64,000 nucleotides of DNA from Xanthobacter sp. NM-59 (GCF_021401125.1 NZ_JACBFQ010000013.1:1-64000); one strand, 5' to 3'. Counted from the first letter of the stretch, positions 21,531 to 28,566 are shown. Numbers and translations: made by a program. Notes: generated from the sequence alone by a model not told the origin.

Positions 21531-21849
21531 AGCCGACGTGGTCGCCCTCGTCGCCATCCTGCGCAAACACATCCGCGTCGACGCCAGCGGTCTTGCTCCT
21601 GCGGTGGTGGCGCACTTCATCACGGGCTTCGAGTAAGCCGCCGAGGCGATCCTCGCGACTCAGACCGCAGCCACGCGTCAGGACGCCTTCGTCCAGCGTG
21701 TTGCTGGCACTCCCAAGGATGGAGAGCCCTGCTCGGAGGCTCCCCAGCACCTGCAAAGCTGGACCGATGAAGGCGGGCGCTACGCCGTCGAAGTCCTGCA
21801 CGACCTGATCGACAGTGCCCGCGCTCTGTCGCCGCCGGATTCCAATTGA
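21520..21849 (+). pseudogene. Array gene interrupted by an in-frame TAA
   Basis: From ATG 21520 the frame reads 38 codons (VAHFITGFE), a TAA at 21634-21636, and then continues open for 71 codons (AAEAILATQTAATRQDAFVQ ... LIDSARALSPPDSN) to a normal TCC-AAT-TGA junction. A single change from CAA or GAA would restore one 109-residue protein. Either a recent nonsense mutation or stop readthrough; no second ribosome site is obvious. Confidence 0.7.
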
Positions 21850-21865
21850 AGGAGTGACAGCGGCC

Positions 21866-22132
21866 ATGAACCACGATCAGCGCATCGAAATGCAATTCGA
21901 AGCCCGTGATCTACGGCGCCTGAAGGCCGAAGATCGTTACCTCTCACGCCTCGAAATGCGAGAGGCGGCGGCCGAACCCCTGGTGGGCGAGCTTTGCCGG
22001 GATGGCCTGATCATCCCCTACATCAACGTCAGGAACGCCAAGGGCGTGCCAACCGGCAAGACGCGGGAATTTCCCGGCCCCACTGGCTTCGGGCAGGCCA
22101 TCAGCTTCCTGATCCGCAACAACTACGTCTGA
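21866..22132 (+). CDS. Unknown protein, 88 aa
   Basis: ATG behind GGAGTGACAGCGGCC. N-terminus is Arg/Glu-rich helix (FEARDLRRLKAEDRYLSRLE), followed by IIPYINVRNAKGVPTGKTRE. No domain recognised. Confidence 0.55.
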   Translation: MNHDQRIEMQFEARDLRRLKAEDRYLSRLEMREAAAEPLVGELCRDGLIIPYINVRNAKGVPTGKTREFPGPTGFGQAISFLIRNNYV

Positions 22133-22170
22133 AGCACTCGGCGGCATGGGCGCCGACTTGGAGCGACACG

Positions 22171-22521
22171 ATGAGCAGTTCACACGGCTGGAGCGGAGTG
22201 CAGGCCCGGCACCGGGATGGGCGCGCGGGCGTCATCCGGGAGCGAGCCGGCTGGTGCTGGATCGACCTGCTCATTGAGCGGGAGGGCCACGAAATCGGCT
22301 TGGTCCAGCTCGCTTGCGATGGACCCGACCGGGGCGAAGAGGGATGGGCGTGGCTTTGGGACAAGGGGACCAGCGAAGCCATCTGGCTCCCGCTCGGCGA
22401 GTTTGCCCGAGCCCCCGAACCTGTCAGCCAGCACATCCGGGACCGGCACGCAGAACTCTTTGGCCCCGCGCCGCGGCTACGCCCTGTCGGCCTCACGACC
22501 AGCGCTTCAACTGATGGATGA
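22171..22521 (+). CDS. Unknown Trp-rich protein, 116 aa
   Basis: ATG after TTGGAGCGACACG. Trp-rich alpha/beta sequence (WCWIDLLIEREGHEIGLVQL, EGWAWLWDKGTSEAIWLPLG). The gene ends five bases before the next start through TTCAACTGATGGATGAGACC, a motif whose stop has been lost by one base change, so the protein reads on to Thr-Asp-Gly. Confidence 0.55.
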   Translation: MSSSHGWSGVQARHRDGRAGVIRERAGWCWIDLLIEREGHEIGLVQLACDGPDRGEEGWAWLWDKGTSEAIWLPLGEFARAPEPVSQHIRDRHAELFGPAPRLRPVGLTTSASTDG

Positions 22522-22525
22522 GACC

Positions 22526-22750
22526 ATGCCCGACACTGATTTCACGCCCGATGACCTCGGCACGGACGACGCCATGACCATCGGGATCAAAGTGGTGGAG
22601 ATGGCGAATCGCGTGAAGGCCATGCACACCATGCTTCCCGGTGCCCAGGCGTCCTGGGCCTTCGAGATGGACGGCACCCGGTTTGGCGTCGTCGTGACCG
22701 TCGTCAGCGACGATCCAAACGAGGGAGCAAGATCATGCAGTCGGCTTTGA
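22526..22750 (+). CDS. Small protein, 74 aa
   Basis: ATG after TGGATGAGACC. An acidic N-terminus (MPDTDFTPDDLGTDDAMTIG), a helix, and a strand pair (SWAFEMDGTRFGVVVTVVSD). Overlaps the next gene by 16 bases. Unknown. Confidence 0.5.
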   Translation: MPDTDFTPDDLGTDDAMTIGIKVVEMANRVKAMHTMLPGAQASWAFEMDGTRFGVVVTVVSDDPNEGARSCSRL

Positions 22751-23052
22751 GCCAACGACCCGCCGCCTATAGCCAGCTCGCCGCCGCGCTTCGTGCGTTC
22801 GCCGACGAGCACGGCCTGCCCAACGCGGTCAGTCCATCCGAACTGGCGCGCCTCACATGCGTAGGCGGACGCGATCTGACCGGCAGCCGCCTTCTGATCG
22901 GTCGGATTCTAACCAGCGAGCGCATCGCTTTGAACCGCGAACTGGCGAGGGTCGGGATTTCGGTGACGGCCTACGCTGATGGTCCGGAAGGCACGGGGAA
23001 ACTCGCTCACATCGACGCCGTGCCCGGCGCCAGCCCCTACAATTCCATTTGA
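22735..23052 (+). CDS. Unknown protein, possible DNA-binding fold, 105 aa
   Basis: ATG behind GAGGGAGCAAGATC. Helical N-terminus (SQLAAALRAFADEHGLPNAV), then VGGRDLTGSRLLIGRILTSE, compatible with an HTH-like fold. Ends Asn-Ser-Ile through TTCCATTTGAGGGATG. Confidence 0.5.
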   Translation: MQSALSQRPAAYSQLAAALRAFADEHGLPNAVSPSELARLTCVGGRDLTGSRLLIGRILTSERIALNRELARVGISVTAYADGPEGTGKLAHIDAVPGASPYNSI

Positions 23053-23115
23053 GGGATGATCGCATTTCCGGTGGTGCGCCGCAGGCCCGCCAAAGCCGTA
23101 GAGCGTGGCATTCCG

Positions 23116-23310
23116 CTATCCGCCGGCTTCGCCCTCGGACTTCTCCCTGGCGCCCCTGGCCCGGACGCGTGCACGGATCTCCCGCTCCACTGCGGCCCGC
23201 AGGAAGTCCGCGCGGGACTCGCCCTCGCCCAGCAGCGCGTCCACGCGCTCCAGCGTGCCTTCGGCCAGGCGCGCCGGCGTCTGCTCATAATTGGTTCTGC
23301 GTCGCCCCAT
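23116..23310 (-). CDS. RHH-type repressor, 64 aa, copy A
   Basis: Residues about 8-50 (YEQTPARLAEGTLERVDALL then ESRADFLRAAVEREIRAR) have the strand-helix-helix pattern of CopG-like repressors. It is divergent from the right-arm promoter and upstream of three TGATATCA palindromes, so autorepression and control of the arm is likely. 95 percent identical at DNA level to 25547-25753 apart from its C-terminal tail. Confidence 0.75.
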   Translation of the reverse strand: MGRRRTNYEQTPARLAEGTLERVDALLGEGESRADFLRAAVEREIRARVRARGAREKSEGEAGG

Positions 23311-23555
23311 GCCGATTGCCTTATATGATATCAAATAAGGCGTCAATGATGGCATTTTTCTGATATCATGTATTGACGACATAAATGATATCATCTATTT
23401 ATCACTCAAGGCGGCGGGACACCGCTCCACTCTTGAGGAAACCGAGATGTTTGTGGTCGTCAGATCCTATGGTCGATACGGGCGCGATTTCCTGCACGCA
23501 TGGGACGATCGCTGGGGCACAACTTGCATTGGCGCCGAGAAGCTCTCGATGCGTT
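23175..23555. repeat. 381-bp direct duplication, copy A
   Basis: Matches 25618-25998 without gaps (constant offset 2443 bases) and with few substitutions. It covers the RHH repressor, its operators, the plus-strand promoter and the first 36 codons of the gene at 23447. The two copies bracket 2.4 kb of cassettes, so recombination between them would delete or amplify these genes. Confidence 0.85.
23326..23401 (+). promoter_or_regulatory. Right-arm promoter with three TGATATCA operators, copy A
   Basis: TGATATCA occurs at 23326-23333, 23361-23368 and 23386-23393. The plus-strand promoter is TTGACG (23373-23378), 17-base spacer, TATTTA (23396-23401), with the third palindrome inside the spacer. 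A minus-strand TTGACG lies at 23343-23338 for the repressor gene. Confidence 0.8.
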
Positions 23556-23677
23556 TCGGCACGCTGGAGGCGGCAAACGTCGCAAAATCCCGAGCGGCAT
23601 GTCTTCTCATGTCTGGCGCGTGTGGCACCCTCTTCACTTGGTCGGTTGCCCCCGCCTCCGGCTCCAATTCCAACTGA
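23447..23677 (+). CDS. Unknown protein, 76 aa
   Basis: First rightward gene behind the operator region; ATG after TGAGGAAACCGAG. Sequence MFVVVRSYGRYGRDFLHAWD then LFTWSVAPASGSNSN; alpha/beta. Ends Ser-Asn-Ser-Asn. A 5' copy is at 25890. Confidence 0.6.
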   Translation: MFVVVRSYGRYGRDFLHAWDDRWGTTCIGAEKLSMRFGTLEAANVAKSRAACLLMSGACGTLFTWSVAPASGSNSN

Positions 23678-23689
23678 GGGACAAGACAG

Positions 23690-23908
23690 ATGACGCCCAC
23701 CACCATCATCATCCGCAACGAGCACGGCGCCGAAACTGCCCGCTGGCATGTCGATCACGACCAGCAGGAGCATCGGCAGTTCATGGGCAAGACGTCCTTT
23801 TGGGCGCTCCGCCATTCGCACAGCATGGAGAGCTTGCCCGGCTGGGTCGGCGCCGGCCGGCGCCGGGATGTGGGGGGTGCTCCCGCCTCCGAGCCCGCTT
23901 CCAACTGA
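23690..23908 (+). CDS. Unknown protein, 72 aa
   Basis: ATG after TTCCAACTGAGGGACAAGAC. Beta-strand start (TPTTIIIRNEHGAETARWHV) then His-rich helix; ends Ala-Ser-Asn. No family recognised. Confidence 0.55.
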   Translation: MTPTTIIIRNEHGAETARWHVDHDQQEHRQFMGKTSFWALRHSHSMESLPGWVGAGRRRDVGGAPASEPASN

Positions 23909-23919
23909 GGGACGAGACC

Positions 23920-24129
23920 ATGCAGATCTCCCACTTCACCGATGAACGCATCGCCGAGATCACCGGCCAGCAGTCCCCGATGACCGCGGAGGAGCGCTCG
24001 TTCCTTATCGCGAACACGCCCACGTTCGAGGAGTGCGCAGAGACCGCCGACGAGCTGTCCGCCATGGGCGACGTCGAGCTGATGCGCACCGCCTACAGTG
24101 TGTGGGCCGATTACGCCTCGTGCCTGTGA
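23920..24129 (+). CDS. Small acidic helical protein, 69 aa
   Basis: ATG after TTCCAACTGAGGGACGAGAC. Acidic and helical (ERIAEITGQQSPMTAEERSF, ECAETADELSAMGDVELMRT). An acidic protein of this size could mimic DNA, as known for some anti-restriction proteins, but that is speculation. Its TGA precedes the next motif. Confidence 0.55.
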   Translation: MQISHFTDERIAEITGQQSPMTAEERSFLIANTPTFEECAETADELSAMGDVELMRTAYSVWADYASCL

Positions 24130-24150
24130 ATTCCAACTGAGGGACCGACC

Positions 24151-24480
24151 ATGAAGATGCCTGCGCCCTACTGGACCATGACCTACTCGGCCTCCCGGCG
24201 GGCGCATCATCACCGCTGCCGCGGCTGCAACCGCATCATACAGGATGGCGAGCCCGTCCTCATGGCCCAGGTCGTCGCACGGGGCAGGAGCGGCAGCAAG
24301 ACAGCCTCCATCCACGCGACGTGTGCGGATCGTCCGAGCTTCGGCGGCTATACGGAGCGCGAGTACCTCGAGGCGCACGGAATGGCCTATCTCGCCGCCT
24401 GCGGCTGGAGGGAGGCGGAGCGCTTCATGAGCACCGCTCCCATCAACAAGCCCGGCGAGAAAGTCGCCCATTCCAACTGA
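24151..24480 (+). CDS. Zinc-binding protein, 109 aa
   Basis: HHHRCRGCNRIIQDGEPVLM followed by SIHATCAD resembles a treble-clef site in which CxxC pairs with a later HxxC, as in PARP-type fingers. Ends His-Ser-Asn. Probably binds DNA ends or RNA; function unassigned. Confidence 0.6.
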   Translation: MKMPAPYWTMTYSASRRAHHHRCRGCNRIIQDGEPVLMAQVVARGRSGSKTASIHATCADRPSFGGYTEREYLEAHGMAYLAACGWREAERFMSTAPINKPGEKVAHSN

Positions 24481-24490
24481 GGGAAGAAGA

Positions 24491-24553
24491 ATGACCGAAG
24501 ACCGTGCGTTTGAAATCGTGGCCGCCATCAATTCACGGGCCATTTCCAACTGA
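24491..24553 (+). CDS. 20-codon cassette remnant
   Basis: MTEDRAFEIVAAINSRAISN. The segment EIVAAINS plus Ala recurs in the protein at 27536 (HEIVAAINSWA), so this is probably a deleted copy of that gene keeping start and junction. The motif follows immediately. Confidence 0.45.
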   Translation: MTEDRAFEIVAAINSRAISN

Positions 24554-24564
24554 GGGACAAACAC

Positions 24565-24810
24565 ATGACCGAACAGACCTCCGCCGTGGAGCTGATGTAC
24601 TGGATCGAAACGCGCCGCTGGGAGCGGGAGATCGGCGCCCCTCTCGGACTGTTCAGCGGCCCCCACCCGGCGCGCCGGCCAAATCCGATGCGCCAGCGCG
24701 CGTGCCGGGCCTGCGGCTGCACGGACGACGACTGCTCGGGCTGCATCGGGAGGACGGGATTCGCCTGCCATTGGATCGAGCCCGACCTCTGCAGCGCATG
24801 TTCCAATTGA
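24565..24810 (+). CDS. Zinc-ribbon protein of phage type, 81 aa
   Basis: CRACGCTDDDCSGCIGRTGF then CHWIEPDLCSAC is a Cys-rich module found in many small phage proteins (C-x2-C-x-C ... C-x2-C ... C-H-W ... C-x2-C), recalled. The N-terminus MTEQTSAVELMYWIETRRWE is helical; MTEQT is repeated at 28517. Ends Cys-Ser-Asn. Confidence 0.65.
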   Translation: MTEQTSAVELMYWIETRRWEREIGAPLGLFSGPHPARRPNPMRQRACRACGCTDDDCSGCIGRTGFACHWIEPDLCSACSN

Positions 24811-24819
24811 GGGACGCCG

Positions 24820-25224
24820 ATGGTTGCCTATGGCTTCAAGCCAACCTTCGTGGTCGACATCCAGGAGCGCATCAAGCGCCAGACCATACGCCTTCCGCGC
24901 CGCCGACATGCTCGCCCGGAAGAAAGAGTGCAGCTCTTTCAGGGCATGCGGACCAAGGCGTGTCGAAAGATCATTCCCGATCCCGTCTGCATCGGCGTAG
25001 ACCGGCTTATTATCGACACTAGGTCAGGCAAGCTGGACCATGTGGAAGTGAATGGCATCGTGCTGCCGCTCGGAAGCGACGAACTGGCGGCCTTCGCCCG
25101 CGCTGATGGTTTCGGCCGCTCCGATCTCCCTCCGGTGGAGGTCTTTGGCCGCTGGTGGGCGATGGTGCACGGCCGGGTGCTGCATGAGGACCTGGTGCTG
25201 ATCCGGTGGGAGGACCGGCCTTAG
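24820..25224 (+). CDS. ASCH/PUA-like domain protein, 134 aa
   Basis: FKPTFVVDIQERIKRQTIR, GMRTKACRKIIPDPVCIG, DRLIID and ELAAFARADGF-RSD resemble phage ASCH-domain proteins that bind or modify RNA (family recalled). Ends with VLIRWEDRP and a normal TAG, not with a motif; the arm is interrupted here until 26.02 kb. Confidence 0.65.
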   Translation: MVAYGFKPTFVVDIQERIKRQTIRLPRRRHARPEERVQLFQGMRTKACRKIIPDPVCIGVDRLIIDTRSGKLDHVEVNGIVLPLGSDELAAFARADGFGRSDLPPVEVFGRWWAMVHGRVLHEDLVLIRWEDRP

Positions 25225-25287
25225 TCCATCGAATGCACGAGGGTCACGCAGAGCGCGGCGGCATCGTCCTCTGAAGACGATAGGCGC

Positions 25288-25431
25288 TCAGCCTCCGCTT
25301 CGACCTGACTCGCCTCTCAGCCCCTTGTCGAACAACTGGCGGATCGCCTCCGGACGCGTCGGGATGGGTCGCTGGGCGGCCCGCCATTCGTCAAGGCGCA
25401 GCAGCGCGTCCCGCGTCACCCGGTTTGGCAC
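25288..25431 (-). CDS. RHH-like protein, 47 aa
   Basis: GTG 25431 starts a frame reading MPNRVTRDALLRLDEWRAAQ, RPIPTRPEAIRQLFDKGLRG, a short ribbon-helix-helix (TRPEAIRQLF is the second-helix signature). No good Shine-Dalgarno sequence. Minus-strand and divergent from the arm; may be an extra regulator or a remnant. Confidence 0.5.
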   Translation of the reverse strand: MPNRVTRDALLRLDEWRAAQRPIPTRPEAIRQLFDKGLRGESGRSGG

Positions 25432-25546
25432 TGAGGGCCGAGAGCCATGCCCCTGAGGGAGGGATGACCGGCCAGGGCGAGGGCGTCTGAAGGCGCTTCA
25501 GATGAAACCTGGATAATCTGGATAGTGGGCCACGCGGCAAGCGCGT

Positions 25547-25753
25547 TCAGCCTCCGCCCGGCTCCCCATCCGGGTCCGACGCCCTGGCATCCCGCACCCG
25601 GGCGCGGGAGCGCACGCGGATCTCGCGCTCCACTGCGGCCCGCAGGAAGTCCGCGCGGGACTCGCCCTCGCCCAGCAGCGCGTCCACGCGCTCCAGCGTG
25701 CCTTCGGCCAGGCGCGCCGGCGTCTGCTCATAATTGGTTCTGCGTCGCCCCAT
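25547..25753 (-). CDS. RHH-type repressor, 68 aa, copy B
   Basis: Same protein as copy A for the first 45 residues (YEQTPARLAEGTLERVDALL, DFLRAAVEREIRVR) with a different C-terminal tail (RARVRDARASDPDGEPGGG). Together with its operators it sets a second promoter in the arm. Confidence 0.7.
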   Translation of the reverse strand: MGRRRTNYEQTPARLAEGTLERVDALLGEGESRADFLRAAVEREIRVRSRARVRDARASDPDGEPGGG

Positions 25754-25998
25754 GCCGATTGCCTTATATGATATCAAATAAGGCGTCAATGATGGCATTT
25801 TTCTGATATCATGTATTGACGACATAAATGATATCATCTATTTATCACTCAAGGCGGCGGGACACCGCTCCACTCTTGAGGACACCGAGATGTTTGTGGT
25901 CGTCAGATCCTATGGTCGATACGGGCACGATTTCCTGCACGCATGGGATGATCGCTGGGGCACAACCTGCATTGGCGCCGAGAAGCTCGCGATGCGTT
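25618..25998. repeat. 381-bp direct duplication, copy B
   Basis: See copy A at 23175-23555. Directly after position 25998 the copies differ by a 91-bp deletion that removes the equivalent of 23556-23646. Confidence 0.85.
25769..25844 (+). promoter_or_regulatory. Second right-arm promoter with three TGATATCA operators
   Basis: Palindromes at 25769-25776, 25804-25811 and 25829-25836; promoter TTGACG (25816-25821), spacer 17, TATTTA (25839-25844). It drives the distal half of the right arm. Confidence 0.8.
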
Positions 25999-26045
25999 TG
26001 CCCCCGCCTCCGACTCCAATTCCAACTGAGGGACGAGAACAATGA
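25890..26045 (+). pseudogene. Truncated copy of the 23.4 kb gene
   Basis: The first 36 codons match 23447-23677, then a 91-bp deletion (not divisible by three) joins Met-Arg to an out-of-frame LPPPPTPIPTEGREQ, so translation runs through the junction motif and ends at TGA overlapping the next start (ATGA). Confidence 0.7.
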
Positions 26046-26446
26046 CCGCCTATCGCATCCGTGTATCGCAGGACTTCACCGCTGTTCGGTCGATCGTCAT
26101 CACCGTGGACGCCGACAGCCTGCACGAGGCCATCGAGCAGGTGGAGTCGGGCGCCATCGACACCCCGGACTTCGAGGATGATGGCTGGCAGACGGCGTGG
26201 ACGCTCCGCAGCGAAAGCTGCGATCACGTCGGCGCCTGCGTCGAGACGCTGGACGAGGCAAAGTCCCTTTTCGCCGACGCGCCGAGCGCGGAGACAGCCA
26301 CCATCTACGTTGAGATGGCCCGCGTCTATGCCGACGACGAGATGATCGAGGAGGGCACATACGCGGCCGTCTTGGAGGAGGTCTCGCCGTTCCTGACCGC
26401 CGCCCGCGACGGCGCCCCGGCCACCAGTCCCCAACCTTCCAATTGA
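26042..26446 (+). CDS. Acidic protein, 134 aa
   Basis: ATG after TTCCAACTGAGGGACGAGAA. Repeated strand-helix units (SIVITVDADSLHEAIEQVES, YVEMARVYADDEMIEEGTYA) and high Asp/Glu content. Starts with YRIRVSQDFTAVRSI. May be a DNA mimic or ribosome-associated protein; unproven. Ends Pro-Ser-Asn. Confidence 0.6.
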   Translation: MTAYRIRVSQDFTAVRSIVITVDADSLHEAIEQVESGAIDTPDFEDDGWQTAWTLRSESCDHVGACVETLDEAKSLFADAPSAETATIYVEMARVYADDEMIEEGTYAAVLEEVSPFLTAARDGAPATSPQPSN

Positions 26447-26457
26447 GGGACGAAGCC

Positions 26458-26715
26458 GTGTTCACGCTCATGAAATCGCAGGTCGCGGCCATCCGCAAGA
26501 TGATCAGCTCGGGCACCGGCGACGCGGAGATCGCCGCCTATATGTCGGCTTGCCTGCGGGAGGCCGAAGTCGAGGCTCAAGTGGCCCTGTACGAAGATGA
26601 GATGCGCTATGGGCCGGACGACGAGCACGACGGGATGACCGGCGCCCAGCGCGAATTCAACGATCGGCTGAGCCTCGGCCGCAACGATGCCGGGGAGTGG
26701 CTCGGCTTCATGTGA
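26458..26715 (+). CDS. Small acidic helical protein, GTG start, 85 aa
   Basis: GTG after TCCAATTGAGGGACGAAGCC. Helical (SQVAAIRKMISSGTGDAEIA, EAEVEAQVALYEDEMRYG) with a charged end. The TGA comes 12 bases before the next motif. Unknown. Confidence 0.55.
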   Translation: MFTLMKSQVAAIRKMISSGTGDAEIAAYMSACLREAEVEAQVALYEDEMRYGPDDEHDGMTGAQREFNDRLSLGRNDAGEWLGFM

Positions 26716-26747
26716 AGCCGGCCACCCTTCCAACTGAGGGATGAACG

Positions 26748-26957
26748 ATGAATACTTTCGCCGAAAAATACACCATGCGCAGCCGCTTCTTCCAGCTGCT
26801 CGGTGAGGCCGGACAGATCCTGGCCGATGCCTATTGCGAAGCCGATGCCGAGAACCAGGCCGCGATCAAGGAAATGGCCTTCGAGGCGATGGCTGACTCC
26901 CTGATCGAGCATCACGGCTATCAGCGCGACGAAATCGCAGCGCCCATCGCGCCCTGA
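26748..26957 (+). CDS. Small helical protein, 69 aa
   Basis: ATG after TTCCAACTGAGGGATGAACG. Helices (YTMRSRFFQLLGEAGQILAD, ENQAAIKEMAFEAMADSLIE). Two stops before the next motif, which reads AACAGAGGG and therefore cannot encode the stop. Confidence 0.55.
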   Translation: MNTFAEKYTMRSRFFQLLGEAGQILADAYCEADAENQAAIKEMAFEAMADSLIEHHGYQRDEIAAPIAP

Positions 26958-26984
26958 CCTGACTTCCAACAGAGGGACAAGACC

Positions 26985-27272
26985 ATGACATTCACGCATG
27001 AAGAGGTCGAGCGCTGCAAAGCCGCGATGTCGAAGAAAGGGCCGCTGGAGGCCCTTCGCCTCATCGCCTCGGGTCGGGTGATTGTGGAGCTTACTTATGA
27101 TCGGCGTGACCTTTACGTCGATAGCCTCGACGGCCGGCCCGTCCGCGATCCCGATCAACCCGACCGGAAGATGTTGCTGAGCGGCGCATGGCCGCTTTAT
27201 CGCGCAGGCATGATCGACGAGTTCGGCTTGGTCACCGCCGCTGGGCACCAGACGCTCGCCACGTCCAATTGA
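26985..27272 (+). CDS. Small protein, 95 aa
   Basis: ATG after GAGGGACAAGACC. Helix (HEEVERCKAAMSKKGPLEAL), strands (GRVIVELTYDRRDLYVDSLD) and an RPVRDPDQPDRKMLL loop. Ends Thr-Ser-Asn. Unknown. Confidence 0.55.
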   Translation: MTFTHEEVERCKAAMSKKGPLEALRLIASGRVIVELTYDRRDLYVDSLDGRPVRDPDQPDRKMLLSGAWPLYRAGMIDEFGLVTAAGHQTLATSN

Positions 27273-27281
27273 GGGACACAC

Positions 27282-27524
27282 ATGACCGTCAAGCTCGCCC
27301 GGCCGGATCTTCCGGCCCACCATCCTCAGAACGTTCCGCTCACGGAGTGGACGGACGGCTGGCTGAAGATGAGCGTCTGCGAATACACGGACGCGCTCTA
27401 TCTCGTGGCCCACGATGAGGAAAAGCGCGCCAGGGGCTGGCCCGTGACGCGCGAGGAGATGATCGCGCTCCTGGTCGCCAACGGCAACATCCCCGCCGCC
27501 GGCACCGACTCTAATTTTAACTGA
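27282..27524 (+). CDS. Small protein, 80 aa
   Basis: ATG after TCCAATTGAGGGACACAC. Starts TVKLARPDLPAHHPQNVPLT and ends DSNFN where the motif reads TTT-AAC-TGA; WPVTREEMIALLVANGNIP is helical. Unknown. Confidence 0.55.
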   Translation: MTVKLARPDLPAHHPQNVPLTEWTDGWLKMSVCEYTDALYLVAHDEEKRARGWPVTREEMIALLVANGNIPAAGTDSNFN

Positions 27525-27535
27525 GGGACGAGACC

Positions 27536-28054
27536 ATGCCCAATACCAGTGCAGACCATATGATCGAGCAAGTCGCGAAGGCGATGAGGGCGAAACGTCG
27601 GGAACTCATCGCACGGCCGATTGCTGATATTTGGTCGGAATTGGCCACGACTGCTATTGAGGCCCTGCGGGATTCCCCATCCGTCGATCAGATGCGGGAA
27701 GATCGCGCGCACGAAATCGTGGCCGCGATCAATTCTTGGGCCGCCGTCACCTTGGGCCTCGACGTGTCCATGGGCGGCCTGGAGGGCGTCAGCCTCGCCG
27801 AGATGCTGGAAGCCAAGGAGATCGTGGAAACGAGGAATAGACGCGCCGCGGACGCCGCCGAGGCCAGCGGCGGCAGCTACAGCATCTCCGTGGTGCCGGA
27901 TGATCGCCTGGTCGCCGCAGCCTATTGCCTCGATCACTACCCGACAGGCAACGAGGCCATCCTCTGCGTCCCACGCCCCAGCTTCAACGGCACACATGCC
28001 GCCCTCGGCCTCGTGGCAATCACCCCCGACGATGAGAACGACGACGAAGCGTGA
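27536..28054 (+). CDS. Unknown protein, 172 aa
   Basis: ATG after TTAACTGAGGGACGAGACC. Helical N-terminus (EQVAKAMRAKRRELIARPIA), repeat segment HEIVAAINSWAAVTLGLDVS shared with the remnant at 24491, strand segment GGSYSISVVPDDRLVAAAYC. Largest of the right-arm cassettes. Ends just before a shortened junction (GTGAGGGGCGAGACC). Confidence 0.6.
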   Translation: MPNTSADHMIEQVAKAMRAKRRELIARPIADIWSELATTAIEALRDSPSVDQMREDRAHEIVAAINSWAAVTLGLDVSMGGLEGVSLAEMLEAKEIVETRNRRAADAAEASGGSYSISVVPDDRLVAAAYCLDHYPTGNEAILCVPRPSFNGTHAALGLVAITPDDENDDEA

Positions 28055-28065
28055 GGGGCGAGACC

Positions 28066-28455
28066 ATGACCGACAATTATATTGCGCAACTTCTGCCTCT
28101 TGCGCGGAGCCGCGCCGAGGACCTGGAGCAGATCGCCATCGATGCGGACAGCGACGAGAATTTAGATGCCGCCTCCCGCCAGTCAGCCCGCACGGATGCG
28201 GATGCCGCCTGGGCCGTAGTCGAAGCGGCCGAGCGCAACGATGACTGGCGGCCGATAGCGACTGCGCCGAAGGATGGGACATTCATGCTCGTGTGGAACG
28301 GCAGGCGGCTGCATGTTGCTGCTTTCGATCCCGTCGAGAATGGATGGATCTCGTCCTTCAAGACCGTGACGAAGCGACTGATGGTTGAGCCCAACCCCAC
28401 CCACTGGACCCCGGCCCCTACTCCGCCGAGCCACACCCCGGCTTATTCCAATTGA
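28066..28455 (+). CDS. DUF551-like protein, 129 aa
   Basis: The C-terminal half (DWRPIATAPKDGTFMLVWNG, WISSFKTVTKRLMVEPNPTH then W) fits DUF551, a small domain frequent in phages and prophages. Ends Tyr-Ser-Asn. Helical N-terminus ARSRAEDLEQIAIDADSDEN. Confidence 0.7.
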   Translation: MTDNYIAQLLPLARSRAEDLEQIAIDADSDENLDAASRQSARTDADAAWAVVEAAERNDDWRPIATAPKDGTFMLVWNGRRLHVAAFDPVENGWISSFKTVTKRLMVEPNPTHWTPAPTPPSHTPAYSN

Positions 28456-28516
28456 GGGACGAAGCATGACCGAGCAGTGACGACAAACGCTGCGATCAAG
28501 CCGCAACGACGAGGAC

Positions 28517-28564
28517 ATGACCGAACAGACCCCCGTCGTAGAGCGACACCGAAGAGGAGCGTGA
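28517..28564 (+). CDS. 15-codon cassette remnant
   Basis: MTEQTPVVERHRRGA: the start repeats the MTEQT(S/P).VE opening of the 24565 gene, but the body is missing. It ends at GGAGCGTGA, which supplies the ribosome site of the next gene. A four-codon ORF also starting MTEQ lies at 28466. Confidence 0.4.
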   Translation: MTEQTPVVERHRRGA

Positions 28565-28566
28565 AG

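Larger units (their letters stand above)
22503..28465 (+). repeat. Right-arm start-associated repeat, about 16 copies
   Basis: Consensus TTCCAACTGAGGGACGAGAC then CATG. Copies begin near 22505 (degenerate), 23043, 23669, 23899, 24131, 24470, 24543, 24801, 26019, 26437, 26729, 26962, 27264, 27513, 28041 and 28447. Compared with the left arm, GGAGCG is replaced by GGGACG, with longer conservation to the start. The copy at 26962 reads AACAGAGGG and at 24131 and 26729 the upstream gene stops before it, so the stop codon is optional. Confidence 0.9.

Noticed and set aside
23056-23328. Rightward ORF at 23.1 kb
   Set aside because: It is antisense to the RHH repressor gene; the repressor is supported by its operator layout and by the duplicated copy.
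3352-28465. Junction motif as CRISPR repeat
   Set aside because: The copies are separated by whole genes of 30 to 1200 bases, lie at a fixed place before start codons, and there are no cas genes.
3352-28465. Junction motif as integron attC sites
   Set aside because: attC sites are 57-141 bp imperfect palindromes with conserved R boxes. These elements are 16-20 bases, not palindromic, and no IntI gene was seen.
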